A stretch of DNA of 64,000 nucleotides, from the NCBI GenBank assembly GCA_905221385.1, contig CAJNCV010000004.1, positions 81,121-145,120 on the forward strand, read 5' to 3'. The position numbers and the translations under genes were made by a program. The stretch is from a bacterium (GTDB lineage Bacteria > Bacillota > Bacilli > Lactobacillales > Streptococcaceae). The notes below the pieces were generated by a model. It did no database searches. It saw only the letters and a program-made list of their open reading frames with translations, and was not told where the DNA came from. Below, piece by piece: positions 15,571 through 25,631 of this stretch (the first letter of the stretch is position 1; the number at the start of each line of letters is the position of its first letter).

Positions 15571-18216
15571 ATGGAAAATGTTGTTGTACATATTATCTCA
15601 CATAGTCACTGGGACCGTGAGTGGTACTTACCTTTTGAAAGCCACCGGATGCAGTTGGTGGAATTATTTGATAATCTTTTTGACCTTTTTGAAAATGACC
15701 CTGAGTTCAAGAGTTTCCACTTGGATGGCCAAACAATTGTCCTTGATGACTACTTGGAAATTCGCCCTGAAAATCGCGACAAAGTCCAACGTTACATCGA
15801 CGAAGGCAAACTTAAAATTGGTCCCTTTTACATCTTGCAGGATGATTACTTGATTTCAAGTGAAGCCAATGTCCGTAATACCTTGATTGGTCAAGCAGAA
15901 TGTACAAAATGGGGCAAATCAACTCAGATTGGTTACTTTCCAGATACCTTTGGAAATATGGGACAAGCTCCCCAAATTCTTCAAAAATCAGGTATTCACG
16001 TGGCAGCCTTTGGGCGTGGTGTCAAGCCGATTGGATTTGACAACCAAGTCCTCGAAGATGAGCAGTTCACTTCCCAGTTTTCAGAAATGTACTGGCAGGG
16101 TGCGGACGGAAGTCGTGTCCTCGGTATCCTCTTTGCCAACTGGTATAGTAATGGGAATGAAATCCCAGTTGATAAGGATGAGGCCCTAACTTTCTGGAAA
16201 CAAAAACTGTCAGATGTGCGTGACTACGCTTCGACCAACCAATGGTTGATGATGAACGGATGTGACCACCAGCCTGTACAGCGAAATCTGAGCGAAGCCA
16301 TTCGTGTGGCCAATGAACTCTTCCCAGATGTGACCTTTGTTCATAGTTCCTTTGATGACTATGTCCATGCAGTAGAAAGTGCTCTACCAGAGCAGTTATC
16401 AACGGTTACAGGTGAGTTGACCAGTCAGGAAACAGATGGCTGGTACACACTTGCCAACACTTCTTCATCACGCATTTACCTAAAACAAGCCTTCCAAGAA
16501 AATAGCAACCTCCTAGAACAAGTGGTGGAGCCATTGACTGTCATCACTGGTGGGCACAACCATAAGGACCAGTTGACCTATGCTTGGAAAGTCCTTCTAC
16601 AAAATGCGCCACATGACAGTATCTGTGGCTGTAGTGTGGACGAGGTTCACCGTGAGATGGAGACACGTTTTGCAAAGGTCAACCAAGTCGGAAACTTTGT
16701 TAAGACCAACCTTCTCAACGAATGGAAGGGTAAAATCGCAACCCACGAAGCCCAAAGCGACTATCTCTTTACCGTCATTAACACAGGCTTGCATGACAAG
16801 GTTGATACAGTCAGCACCGTGATTGATGTAGCGACTTGTGATTTCAAGGAATTGCACCCAACAGAAGGCTATAAGAAAATGGCAGCCTTGACCTTGCCAA
16901 GCTACCGTGTCGAAGACTTGGAAGGGCATGTTGTAGAAGCGAAAATCGAAGATCTGGGAGCTAATTTTGAGTATGATTTGCCAAAAGACAAGTTCCGTCA
17001 GGCTCGTATCGCTCGACAAGTGCGCGTGACAGTACCTGTTCATCTGGCACCACTTTCTTGGACAACCTTCCAATTGCTCGAAGGAGAACAAGAACACCGT
17101 GACGGTATTTACCAAAACGGAGTGATTGATACGCCATTTGTAACGGTCAGTGTGGATGAAAACATCACGGTCTACGACAAGACAACTCATGAAGCTTATG
17201 AAGATGTTATTCGCTTTGAAGACCGTGGTGACATTGGAAATGAGTACATCTATTTCCAACCAAAAGGAACAGAGCCTATTTACGCAGAACTCAAAGGCTG
17301 TGAAGTCTTGGAAAATACAGCTCGTTTTGCCAAGATCTTGCTCAAGCATGAATTGACAATTCCAGTAAGTGCAGACGAAAAACTGGATGCGGAACAAAGA
17401 GGAATCATCGAGTTTATGACGCGTGAAGCTGGGCGCTCAGAAGAATTGACAAGCATTCTTCTTGAAACAGAGATGACTGTCTTTGTTGACAATCCTCAAA
17501 TCCGCTTCAAGACTCGCTTTACCAACACCGCTAAGGACCACCGTATCCGTCTCTTGGTCAAGACTCATAATACGCGTCCAAGCAATGATTCTGAAAGCAT
17601 CTATGAAGTGGTGACACGACCAAACAAACCAGCAGCTTCATGGGAAAATCCTGAAAATCCTCAACACCAACAAGCCTTTGTCAGCCTGTATGATGATGAA
17701 AAAGGTGTGACAGTGGCAAATAAAGGATTACACGAGTATGAAATCCTTGGAGATGATACCATTGCCGTGACCATTCTTCGTGCCTCAGGTGAGCTAGGTG
17801 ACTGGGGTTACTTCCCAACACCAGAGGCTCAGTGCTTGCGCGAGTTTGAAGTCGAGTTTGCACTTGAATGCCACCAAGCAGGGGAACGCTTCTCCGCTTT
17901 CCGTCGTGCCAAAGCCTTCCAAACACCATTCACTAGTCTTCAGGTTGCTAAACAAGAAGGAAGTGTGGCAGCGACTGGTAGCCTCTTGAGCCATGCGGCG
18001 CTCAGCTTACCACAAGTCTGCCCAACAGCCTTTAAAGTTGCTGAAAATGAAGAAGGATATGTACTTCGTTACTACAATATGAGTCAAGAAAATGTGCGTA
18101 TATCAGAACACCAACAAACCATTTTGGACTTGCTTGAGCGACCATATCCAGTTCATTCAGGACTATTAGCGCCACAAGAGATTCGCACAGAATTAATCAA
18201 AAAAGAAGACATTTAA
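15571..18216 (+). CDS. GH38 alpha-mannosidase
   Basis: This 881-aa zinc-dependent GH38 alpha-mannosidase probably acts on alpha-1,3 mannose of imported N-glycan fragments. The N-terminus has the zinc site SHSHWDREWY, then FPDTFGNMGQAPQI with the catalytic aspartate, NGCDHQPVQRN, and NAPHDSICGCSVDEVHREM. The C-terminal half is beta-rich. It has no signal peptide, so it is cytoplasmic. The ATG at 15571 is preferred to one 15 bp upstream, because GAGG lies 9-10 bp before it. It is 56 bp after GH125. Confidence 0.94.
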   Translation: MENVVVHIISHSHWDREWYLPFESHRMQLVELFDNLFDLFENDPEFKSFHLDGQTIVLDDYLEIRPENRDKVQRYIDEGKLKIGPFYILQDDYLISSEANVRNTLIGQAECTKWGKSTQIGYFPDTFGNMGQAPQILQKSGIHVAAFGRGVKPIGFDNQVLEDEQFTSQFSEMYWQGADGSRVLGILFANWYSNGNEIPVDKDEALTFWKQKLSDVRDYASTNQWLMMNGCDHQPVQRNLSEAIRVANELFPDVTFVHSSFDDYVHAVESALPEQLSTVTGELTSQETDGWYTLANTSSSRIYLKQAFQENSNLLEQVVEPLTVITGGHNHKDQLTYAWKVLLQNAPHDSICGCSVDEVHREMETRFAKVNQVGNFVKTNLLNEWKGKIATHEAQSDYLFTVINTGLHDKVDTVSTVIDVATCDFKELHPTEGYKKMAALTLPSYRVEDLEGHVVEAKIEDLGANFEYDLPKDKFRQARIARQVRVTVPVHLAPLSWTTFQLLEGEQEHRDGIYQNGVIDTPFVTVSVDENITVYDKTTHEAYEDVIRFEDRGDIGNEYIYFQPKGTEPIYAELKGCEVLENTARFAKILLKHELTIPVSADEKLDAEQRGIIEFMTREAGRSEELTSILLETEMTVFVDNPQIRFKTRFTNTAKDHRIRLLVKTHNTRPSNDSESIYEVVTRPNKPAASWENPENPQHQQAFVSLYDDEKGVTVANKGLHEYEILGDDTIAVTILRASGELGDWGYFPTPEAQCLREFEVEFALECHQAGERFSAFRRAKAFQTPFTSLQVAKQEGSVAATGSLLSHAALSLPQVCPTAFKVAENEEGYVLRYYNMSQENVRISEHQQTILDLLERPYPVHSGLLAPQEIRTELIKKEDI

Positions 18217-18259
18217 CAGTTTTAAAGTGTTTGATAACTAATACTATGAGATAGAAAGG

Positions 18260-18302
18260 AGGGGCGAAAGAGTAAGGACTAACTGCTGATTCGCCCCTTT
18301 TT
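18260..18302 (+). terminator. Intra-locus terminator before the ROK gene
   Basis: AGGGGCGA and TCGCCCCT form an 8-bp GC-rich stem followed by TTTTT. It sits 14 bp before the ROK start codon, so it may reduce read-through or be part of a leader. No separate promoter for the ROK gene is obvious. Confidence 0.65.
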
Positions 18303-18315
18303 ACGGTAAAGAACA

Positions 18316-19185
18316 ATGACCATTGCAACCATTGATATCGGAGGAACTGGGATTAAGTTTGCCAGTCTGACTCCTGATGGAAAAATACTAGATAAGACAA
18401 GTACTCCGACGCCAGAAAACTTAGAGGATTTACTGACATGGCTAGACAAACGTCTGTCAGAGCAAGATTATAGTGGGATCGCTATGAGTGTTCCAGGCGC
18501 GGTCAATCAAGAAACAGGTGTGATTGAGGGAATTAGTGCCGTCCCTTACATCCATGGCTTTTCTTGGTATGAGGCCCTTGCTCATCATCAACTCCCTGTC
18601 CATCTAGAAAATGATGCCAACTGCGTTGGACTTAGTGAACTGCTGGCTCACCCAGAGATTGAAAATGCAGCCTGTGTCGTGATTGGGACAGGGATCGGTG
18701 GGGCCATGATTATCAATGGCAAGCTTCACCGAGGTCGTCATGGCTTGGGGGGAGAGTTTGGCTATATGACAACCATTGCACCTGCTGAAAAACTCAACAA
18801 CTGGTCGCTACTAGCCTCTACAGGAAACATGGTTCGCTACGTAATTGAAAAATCTGGTCAGACTGACTGGGATGGTCGCAAGATTTACCAAGAAGCTACA
18901 GCAGGCAATGCCCTTTGCCAAGAAGCCATTGAGTGCATGAACCGTAATCTGGCTCAAGGCTTGCTCAATATCCAGTATCTCATCGATCCAGATGTCATTA
19001 GTCTGGGAGGCTCCATCAGTCAAAACCCAAACTTTATCCAAGGCGTCAAGAAGGCTGTCGATGACTTTATCGATACCTATGAAGAATACACGGTCGCACC
19101 TGTTATTCAAGCCTGCACCTATCACGCAGATGCCAATCTCTATGGTGCCCTTGTCAACTGGCTACAGGAGGAAAACCAATGGTAA
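18316..19185 (+). CDS. ROK-family sugar kinase
   Basis: This 289-aa ROK protein has an N-terminal phosphate-binding motif, [14 protein letters not shown], and the central [20 protein letters not shown]. There is no DNA-binding domain, so it is an enzyme rather than a repressor. The CxCGxxGC zinc motif typical of many ROK kinases is missing: the region reads [12 protein letters not shown]. It most likely phosphorylates a hexose or N-acetylhexosamine released by the neighbouring glycosidases; the substrate is inferred. The ribosome site is weak. The gene overlaps the GH20 gene by 7 bp. Confidence 0.85.
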   Translation: MTIATIDIGGTGIKFASLTPDGKILDKTSTPTPENLEDLLTWLDKRLSEQDYSGIAMSVPGAVNQETGVIEGISAVPYIHGFSWYEALAHHQLPVHLENDANCVGLSELLAHPEIENAACVVIGTGIGGAMIINGKLHRGRHGLGGEFGYMTTIAPAEKLNNWSLLASTGNMVRYVIEKSGQTDWDGRKIYQEATAGNALCQEAIECMNRNLAQGLLNIQYLIDPDVISLGGSISQNPNFIQGVKKAVDDFIDTYEEYTVAPVIQACTYHADANLYGALVNWLQEENQW

Positions 19186-21059
19186 TTTTTACTGGACTTA
19201 GTTCCAAGCAAACGCAGGCAATTGACTTGCTGACAAAACATATCTCTTTACCAGATGTGGAAGTTGCAGTCGCTCAGTCTGATCAAACGTCTATCTCGAT
19301 TATAGGTCAAGGTGGACACTATCAACTAACCTATCGCAAACCTCACCAACTCTACCGCGCCTTATCTTTGTTTGCAACAGCTCTAGCAGAAGGTGATAAG
19401 GTAGACCTTGAAGAACAAGCTGCTTATGAAGATTTAGCCTACATGGCAGACTGTTCTCGAAATGCGGTACTGAATGTGGCTTCTGTCAAGCAGATGATTG
19501 AGGTCTTGGCTCTCATGGGCTACTCAACCTTTGAACTCTACATGGAAGACACCTACCAGATTGAGGGGCAACCTTACTTTGGCTACTTCCGTGGAGCTTA
19601 TTCTGCTGAGGAGTTACAGGAAATCGAAGCCTACGCCCAGCAGTTTGACATGACCTTTGTACCATGTATCCAGACCTTGGCCCACTTGTCAGCCTTTGTC
19701 AAATGGGGTGTTAAGGAAGTACAAGAACTCCGTGATGTAGAGGACATTCTCCTTATTGGGGAAGAAAAGGTTTATGACCTGATTGATGGCATGTTTGCCA
19801 CTCTATCTAAACTGCAGACTCGCAAGGTCAATATCGGGATGGACGAGGCTCACTTGGTTGGTTTGGGACGCTACCTCATCTTGAACGGTGTTGTAGACCG
19901 TAGTCTCCTTATGTGTCAACATTTGGAGCGCGTGCTGGATATTGCAGACAAGTATGGTTTCCACTGCCAGATGTGGAGCGATATGTTCTTCAAACTCATG
20001 TCAGCGGATGGCCAGTACGACCGTGATGTGGAAATTCCGGAGGAAACTCGTGTCTACCTAGACCGTCTTAAAGAACGTGTGACCTTGATTTACTGGGACT
20101 ATTATCAGGATAGTGAGGAAAAATACAACCGCAATTTCCGCAATCATCACAAGATTAGCCATGACCTTGCCTTTGCAGGCGGAGCTTGGAAGTGGATTGG
20201 TTTCACACCCAACAACCATTTCAGCCGTCTCATCGCTGTGGAAGCCAATAAAGCCTGTCGTGCCAATGACATCAAAGAAGTGATTGTAACGGGTTGGGGA
20301 GACAATGGTGGTGAAACTGCCCAGTTTTCTATCCTACCAAGTTTGCAAATCTGGGCAGAACTCAGCTACCGCAATGACCTAGACCGTCTGTCTGCTCACT
20401 TCAAGACCAATACAGGTTTATCAATTGAGGACTTTATGCAGATTGACCTTGCCAACCTCTTGCCAGACCTGCCAGGTAATCTCAGTGGTATCAATCCCAA
20501 CCGCTATGTCTTTTATCAGGATGTTCTCTGCCCAATTCTTGACAGACACATGACCCCTGAACAGGACAAACCGCACTTTGCTCAGGCCGCTGAGACGCTT
20601 GCTGCTATCAAAGAAAAAGCAGGAAACTATGCTTATCTCTTTGAAACTCAGGCCCAGTTGAACCAGATTTTAAGTAGCAAAGTCGATGTAGGACGACGAA
20701 TTCGTCAGGCCTACCAAGCAAACGATAAAGAAAGTCTGAAAGAAATCGCAAGGCAAGAATTACCAAAACTCAGAAGCCAAATCGAACACTTCCATGCCCT
20801 CTTTAGCCACCAATGGCTGAAAGAAAACAAGGTCTTTGGCTTGGATACAGCCGATATTCGTATGGGCGGACTCTTGCAACGCATCAAGCGAGCAGAAAGC
20901 CGCATCGAGGCTTATCTGGCAGGACAGATTGACCGCATCGACGAGCTAGAAGTTGAAATCCTACCATTTACTGACTTCTACGCAGACAAGGACTTCGCAG
21001 CAACTACAGCTAATCAGTGGCATACCATTGCGACAGCTTCAACGATTTATACGACTTAA
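19179..21059 (+). CDS. GH20 beta-hexosaminidase (GH20C type)
   Basis: This 626-aa intracellular beta-N-acetylhexosaminidase resembles pneumococcal GH20C. An N-terminal GH20b-like domain (1-90) precedes the catalytic barrel with [22 protein letters not shown] and the hallmark [12 protein letters not shown] (acid/base D-E pair). The C-terminal third is helical. No signal peptide or LPxTG is present, unlike the surface enzyme StrH. Its start is embedded in the end of the ROK gene after GGAGG, and it closes the glycosidase operon. Confidence 0.92.
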   Translation: MVIFTGLSSKQTQAIDLLTKHISLPDVEVAVAQSDQTSISIIGQGGHYQLTYRKPHQLYRALSLFATALAEGDKVDLEEQAAYEDLAYMADCSRNAVLNVASVKQMIEVLALMGYSTFELYMEDTYQIEGQPYFGYFRGAYSAEELQEIEAYAQQFDMTFVPCIQTLAHLSAFVKWGVKEVQELRDVEDILLIGEEKVYDLIDGMFATLSKLQTRKVNIGMDEAHLVGLGRYLILNGVVDRSLLMCQHLERVLDIADKYGFHCQMWSDMFFKLMSADGQYDRDVEIPEETRVYLDRLKERVTLIYWDYYQDSEEKYNRNFRNHHKISHDLAFAGGAWKWIGFTPNNHFSRLIAVEANKACRANDIKEVIVTGWGDNGGETAQFSILPSLQIWAELSYRNDLDRLSAHFKTNTGLSIEDFMQIDLANLLPDLPGNLSGINPNRYVFYQDVLCPILDRHMTPEQDKPHFAQAAETLAAIKEKAGNYAYLFETQAQLNQILSSKVDVGRRIRQAYQANDKESLKEIARQELPKLRSQIEHFHALFSHQWLKENKVFGLDTADIRMGGLLQRIKRAESRIEAYLAGQIDRIDELEVEILPFTDFYADKDFAATTANQWHTIATASTIYTT

Positions 21060-21116
21060 AGGCATCTTTTCCGAGTCAGAGTGTTTCTCGTGAAACCTAT
21101 TTCTTATAAAAAACTT

Positions 21117-21146
21117 CTCCACATAAAATAATTTGTGGAGTTTTTT
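21117..21146 (+). terminator. Terminator after the GH20 gene
   Basis: CTCCACA and TGTGGAG form a stem followed by six T. Confidence 0.75.
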
Positions 21147-21160
21147 CTATAATTAGTAGT

Positions 21161-21189
21161 TTAACCTGACCTTCAAATAGGAGTATACT
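21161..21189 (+). promoter_or_regulatory. Promoter of the N-glycan ABC transporter operon
   Basis: TTAACC and TATACT are 17 bp apart, about 70 bp before the first permease start. Confidence 0.65.
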
Positions 21190-21194
21190 AATAA

Positions 21195-21208
21195 TGTAAT
21201 CGTTATCA
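21195..21208 (+). promoter_or_regulatory. cre (CcpA) site in the ABC transporter promoter
   Basis: TGTAATCGTTATCA fits TGNAANCGNWNNCA at every fixed position. It begins 6 bp after the -10, where CcpA binding would repress. Confidence 0.65.
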
Positions 21209-21259
21209 AACCTAAAAATTCGATGAAATCAGTTTTTAGGAATAAAAAGGGAGGAAATT

Positions 21260-22189
21260 ATGAAAAAGTTTTCAAAGACCTTGAGAGATAACTGGATTTT
21301 TCTCTTGATGGTTTTACCAGGGGCACTCTGGTTGATTCTATTCTTTTACATTCCAGTATTTGGGAATGTGGTCGCCTTTAAAGACTACCATATGACCAGT
21401 AATGGTTTCATAGATAGTATTGTGAATAGTAAATGGGTCGGGTTAGATAATTTCAGATTCTTGTTTAGTTCAAAAGATGCCTTTATCATCACTCGAAATA
21501 CCGTTCTCTACAATCTTGGCTTTATCTTTATCGGTTTGATTGTATCAGTAGGGATTGCCATCATCCTCAGCGAGCTTCGCTCTAAGAGAATGGTTAAGAT
21601 TTTCCAAACGTCTATGTTGTTCCCTTACTTCCTGTCATGGGTTATCATCAGTTTCTTTACAGATGCCTTCCTAAACATTGACAAAGGGGTTTTCAACCAT
21701 TTCCTAACATCCATTGGCATGAAGGAAATCAACTTCTATGCTGACTTAGGTATTTGGCCATATCTTCTCCTTTTCCTAGGAATTTGGAAAGGCTTTGGAT
21801 ATAGCAGTGTCATGTACTATGCGACGATCATGGGAATTGACCCAACTTATTACGAAGCAGCAACAGTGGACGGGGCTAGCAAGTGGCAACGCATTCGCAA
21901 CGTAACCATTCCTCAGTTGACTCCGCTTGTAACAGTTTTGACCATCCTTGCAGTCGGAAATATCTTCCGTGCAGACTTTGGTCTCTTCTATCAAATTCCA
22001 CACAATGCTGGTCAGCTTTACAATGTAACCAACGTTTTGGACGTGTATGTATTTAATGGTTTGACTCAGACAGCAGATATCGGTATGGCTTCAGCAGCCG
22101 GTCTTTACCAATCCGTTGTCGGTTTGATTCTGGTTATCCTATCAAACTTGCTTGCAAGACGAGTCGATCCAAACTCAGCTTTGTTCTAG
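21260..22189 (+). CDS. N-glycan ABC transporter permease 1 (NgtP1-like)
   Basis: This 309-aa membrane protein of the MalF/LplB permease class has about six membrane segments. The EAA loop, which contacts the ATPase, is at about residue 196 (YYEAATVDGASKWQRIRNVTIPQL). AGGGAGG precedes the ATG. It is closely followed by a second permease and a binding lipoprotein. No ATPase gene is nearby, so a shared ATPase encoded elsewhere (MsmK in pneumococcus) is presumed. The pneumococcal homologue imports N-glycan fragments. Confidence 0.9.
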   Translation: MKKFSKTLRDNWIFLLMVLPGALWLILFFYIPVFGNVVAFKDYHMTSNGFIDSIVNSKWVGLDNFRFLFSSKDAFIITRNTVLYNLGFIFIGLIVSVGIAIILSELRSKRMVKIFQTSMLFPYFLSWVIISFFTDAFLNIDKGVFNHFLTSIGMKEINFYADLGIWPYLLLFLGIWKGFGYSSVMYYATIMGIDPTYYEAATVDGASKWQRIRNVTIPQLTPLVTVLTILAVGNIFRADFGLFYQIPHNAGQLYNVTNVLDVYVFNGLTQTADIGMASAAGLYQSVVGLILVILSNLLARRVDPNSALF

Positions 22190-22202
22190 AAAGGAGGAGA
22201 AT

Positions 22203-23126
22203 ATGGCAGAAAAGAAAATTAAAAAAGAAAAAATCGATAATGTCGGCATTCACTCCTTCAGTAAGAAAGCAGATATCTTCTTTAGTATCCTCTCTGGTTT
22301 AATCGCTCTTTCTTGTATCTTGCCCTTTATCTTCGTTATCATCATTTCGGTGACAGACGAAAAGAGCATCCTCCAGTATGGATATAGCTTTTTCCCTTCG
22401 AAATTTGGTGTAGATGGATTCCAGTTCTTAGCTCAGTTTAAAGATAAGATTCTCCAAGCGCTCTTTATCTCAGTTTTTGTAACCGTAGTCGGAACAGTGA
22501 CCAACGTCTTCATTACAACCACTTATGCCTACGCCATCTCACGGACAACCTTTAAGTACCGCAGATTCTTTACGATATTTGCCCTTCTTAGTATGTTGTT
22601 CAATGCTGGTTTGGTGCCAGGCTATATCGTGGTGACTCGTTTGCTTCAACTTGGTGATACTGTTTGGGCCTTGATTGTTCCAATGCTCCTCTCACCATTC
22701 AACATCATCTTGATGCGTTCCTTCTTCAAGAAGACCATTCCAGAAGCTATTCTCGAATCCGCTCGTATCGATGGTGCCAGTGAAGCTCGGATCTTCTTCC
22801 AGATCTGTTTGCCATTGTCACTTCCAGGTATCGCAACCATCACGCTTTTGACAGCTCTTGGTTTCTGGAACGACTGGTTCAACGCCCTTCTTTACATCAA
22901 GAGTGACAACTTGTATCCATTGCAATATTTGCTCATGCAAATCCAGCAAAATATGGACTACATCGCAAAAGCAGTCGGCTTATCTGGTCAACTGGGAGTC
23001 GCTCTTCCAAAAGAAACAGGTCGTATGGCCATGGTTGTGGTTGCAACCCTTCCAATCGCGATTCTGTATCCATTCTTCCAACGCTACTTTGTTAAAGGTT
23101 TGACGATCGGTGGTGTGAAAGAATAG
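22203..23126 (+). CDS. N-glycan ABC transporter permease 2 (NgtP2-like)
   Basis: This 307-aa partner permease of the MalG/LplC class has an EAA loop at about residue 196 (ILESARIDGASEARIFFQI) and six membrane segments. The ATG at 22203 follows a strong AAAGGAGGAG 13 bp after the first permease. Longer in-frame starts overlap the upstream gene and are less likely. Confidence 0.9.
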   Translation: MAEKKIKKEKIDNVGIHSFSKKADIFFSILSGLIALSCILPFIFVIIISVTDEKSILQYGYSFFPSKFGVDGFQFLAQFKDKILQALFISVFVTVVGTVTNVFITTTYAYAISRTTFKYRRFFTIFALLSMLFNAGLVPGYIVVTRLLQLGDTVWALIVPMLLSPFNIILMRSFFKKTIPEAILESARIDGASEARIFFQICLPLSLPGIATITLLTALGFWNDWFNALLYIKSDNLYPLQYLLMQIQQNMDYIAKAVGLSGQLGVALPKETGRMAMVVVATLPIAILYPFFQRYFVKGLTIGGVKE

Positions 23127-23134
23127 CACTTGCT

Positions 23135-23182
23135 GAGAAACACCGTTTCTCTCTTCCCAACTTCATCTTAGTGACTGAAGTT
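23135..23182 (+). promoter_or_regulatory. Two tandem hairpins between permease and binding-protein genes
   Basis: GAGAAAC-acc-GTTTCTC (23135-23151) and AACTTCA..TGAAGTT (23159-23182) have no T tract of terminator quality. They sit just after the permease stop. Their placement suggests 3' protection of the upstream mRNA or processing that lets the binding protein be made in excess (inference). Confidence 0.5.
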
Positions 23183-23234
23183 ACAAATCATTAAATCGTT
23201 TATAAGTTTAAAAATAAAAAAAGGAGTTTTTATC

Positions 23235-24719
23235 ATGAAAAACTGGAAAAAATATGCTTTTGCATCTGCTAGCGTAGTCGCTTTGGCTGCAAGCCTTGCC
23301 GCTTGTGGAAATCTCTCAGGTAATAACAAAAAAGCTGCTGACTCAGCTTCAGGTGAAAAACCTGTAATCAAAATGTACCAAATCGGTGACAAACCAGACA
23401 ACTTGGATGAATTGCTAGAAAATGCAAACAAAATCATCGAAGAAAAAGTCGGTGCTAAATTGGATATCCAATACCTCGGATGGGGTGACTATGATAAGAA
23501 AATGTCAGTTATCACATCATCTGGTGAAAACTATGATATCGCATTTGCATCTAACTATGTCGTAAATGCTCAAAAAGGTGCTTATGCTGACTTGACAGAA
23601 TTGTATAAAAAAGAAGGAGCAGAGCTTTACAAAGCACTTGACCCAGCTTACATCAAAGGGAACACTGTAAACGGTAAGATCTATGCAGTACCAGTTGCAG
23701 CTAACGTTGCATCATCTCAAAACTTTGCCTTCAACGGAACACTTCTTGCTAAATACGGTATCGATATTTCAGGTGTCACTTCATACGAAACACTTGAACC
23801 AGTCTTGAAACAAATCAAAGAAAAAGCTCCAGACGTAGTACCATTTGCGGTTACGAAGAACTTTATCCCATCTGATAACTTTGACTACCCAGTACCAAAT
23901 GGACTTCCATTTGTTATCGACCTTGAAGGAGACACTACTAAGATCGTAAACCGTTACGAAGTACCTCGTTTCAAAGAACACTTGAAGACTCTTCACAAAT
24001 TCTATGAAGCTGGATACATTCCAAAAGACGTAGCAACAAGTGACACTTCATTTGACCTTCAACAAGATACTTGGTTTGTTCGTGAAGAAACAGTAGGACC
24101 AGCTGACTATGGTAACAGCTTGCTCTCACGTGTTGCGAACAAAGACATTCAAATCAAACCAATCACTAACTTTATCAAGAAAAACCAAACAACACAAGTT
24201 GCTAACTTTGTCATCTCAAACAACTCTAAGAACAAAGAAAAATCAATGGAAGTGTTGAACCTCTTGAACACTAATCCAGAACTCTTGAACGGTCTTGTTT
24301 ACGGTCCAGAAGGCAAGAACTGGGAAAAAGTTGAAGGTAAAGAAAACCGTGTTCGCGTCCTTGATGGATACAAAGGAAACACTCACATGTCAGGTTGGAA
24401 CACTGGTAACAACTGGATCCTTTACATCAACGAAAACGTTACAGACCAACAAATTGCAGATTCTAAGAAACAATTGGCTGAAGCTAAAGAATCTCCAGCA
24501 CTTGGATTTATCTTTAACACTGATAGTGTGAAATCTGAAATTTCAGCAATTTCTAACACAATGCAACAATTCGATACAGCTATCAACACTGGTACTTTAG
24601 ACCCAGAAAAAGCAATCCCAGAATTAATGGAAAAATTGAAATCTGAAGGTGCCTACGAAAAAGTATTGAACGAAATGCAAAAACAATACGACGAATTCTT
24701 GAAAAACAAAAAATCATAA
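23235..24719 (+). CDS. N-glycan-binding lipoprotein of ABC transporter (NgtS-like)
   Basis: This 494-aa extracellular solute-binding protein has a lipobox LAAC with the cysteine at residue 24. The sequence is strikingly similar to my recollection of pneumococcal NgtS (SP_0092), the receptor for N-glycan oligosaccharides. Recognisable stretches include VIKMYQIGDKPDNLDEL and IQYLGWGDYDKKMSV near the N-terminus. A strong AAAGGAG lies 8 bp before the ATG. Codon use is more biased than in its neighbours, consistent with high expression. Confidence 0.92.
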   Translation: MKNWKKYAFASASVVALAASLAACGNLSGNNKKAADSASGEKPVIKMYQIGDKPDNLDELLENANKIIEEKVGAKLDIQYLGWGDYDKKMSVITSSGENYDIAFASNYVVNAQKGAYADLTELYKKEGAELYKALDPAYIKGNTVNGKIYAVPVAANVASSQNFAFNGTLLAKYGIDISGVTSYETLEPVLKQIKEKAPDVVPFAVTKNFIPSDNFDYPVPNGLPFVIDLEGDTTKIVNRYEVPRFKEHLKTLHKFYEAGYIPKDVATSDTSFDLQQDTWFVREETVGPADYGNSLLSRVANKDIQIKPITNFIKKNQTTQVANFVISNNSKNKEKSMEVLNLLNTNPELLNGLVYGPEGKNWEKVEGKENRVRVLDGYKGNTHMSGWNTGNNWILYINENVTDQQIADSKKQLAEAKESPALGFIFNTDSVKSEISAISNTMQQFDTAINTGTLDPEKAIPELMEKLKSEGAYEKVLNEMQKQYDEFLKNKKS

Positions 24720-24750
24720 AATCGATTGATTTCGTGTATTCATTCCTAAT

Positions 24751-24809
24751 TCCTAAAAATGTGATCACTGCCTTCCTTAGTTCTCTAGGGGAGGTAGTGA
24801 TTTTTAGGA
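24751..24809. terminator. Terminator after the binding-protein gene
   Basis: An outer TCCTAAAAAT/ATTTTTAGGA arm encloses ATCACTGCCT/AGGTAGTGAT, giving a long stem with T run that ends the transporter operon. Confidence 0.8.
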
Positions 24810-24879
24810 TGTAAACATGAAAAGAGTGGTTCTGAGGGTTTATGCGATGTGATACACATATATCTATAGGGAATTTATT

Positions 24880-25569
24880 ATGAAAAAATATCGTCTTCTT
24901 TTCAAAATGAGTGCTGTCTTCTCTTACCTATTTTTCGTATTTGGCCTTTCTCAGCTGACGCTTATTGTCCAAAACTATTGGCAATTTTCTTCCCAGATTG
25001 GTAATTTCTTCTGGATTCAAAATATCTTGAGTTTGCTATTTATCGGAGTCATGATTTGGATTCTGGTTAAGACAGGCCATGGTTATCTCTTTCGCATTCC
25101 AAGAAAAAAATGGCTTTGGTATTCGATTTTGACAGTATTAGTGGTAGTGCTCCAGATCTCTTTTAATGTTCAGACAGCTAAACATGTCCAGTCAACTGCG
25201 GAAGGTTGGGCTGTATTGATTGGTTATAGTGGGACTAACTTTGCAGAGCTAGGTATTTATATAGCCCTGTTCTTTCTGGTTCCACTGATGGAAGAGTTGC
25301 TCTATAGAGGATTACTGCAAAATGCTTTCTTTAAGCATTCGCGATTTGGTCTTGATTTGCTTCTTCCTTCTATTTTATTTGCTCTCCCTCATTTTTCAAG
25401 CCTGCCTAGTCTGTTAGATATCTTCGTCTTTGCAACACTTGGAATCATCTTTGCTGGTTTGACCCGCTATACCAAGAGCATCTATCCTTCCTATGCGGTG
25501 CATGTGATTAATAATATTTTCGCAACATTGCCATTTTTGCTGACTTTTTTACATAGGGTGTTTGGGTAA
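24880..25569 (+). CDS. CPBP-family intramembrane metalloprotease
   Basis: This 229-aa membrane protein of the Abi/CAAX protease family has about six to seven hydrophobic segments. The first catalytic motif EExxxR is E138-E139..R143 (MEELLYRG), the second motif histidine is in FALPHFS, and HVINN lies near the C-terminus. Members of this family are often linked to bacteriocin self-immunity or peptide processing. The next gene resembles a bacteriocin immunity protein, which fits that role, but no bacteriocin gene is present. Confidence 0.85.
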   Translation: MKKYRLLFKMSAVFSYLFFVFGLSQLTLIVQNYWQFSSQIGNFFWIQNILSLLFIGVMIWILVKTGHGYLFRIPRKKWLWYSILTVLVVVLQISFNVQTAKHVQSTAEGWAVLIGYSGTNFAELGIYIALFFLVPLMEELLYRGLLQNAFFKHSRFGLDLLLPSILFALPHFSSLPSLLDIFVFATLGIIFAGLTRYTKSIYPSYAVHVINNIFATLPFLLTFLHRVFG

Positions 25570-25631
25570 AATATTAGCATGAGAGTTAGGAATTATAGTT
25601 TTTAAATTTATAAGCGAATTTCAGGAGTGAA

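Noticed and set aside
16597..17397. 266-codon minus-strand frame inside the GH38 gene
   Set aside because: It lies wholly within a clear enzyme gene, has implausible composition and no ribosome site.
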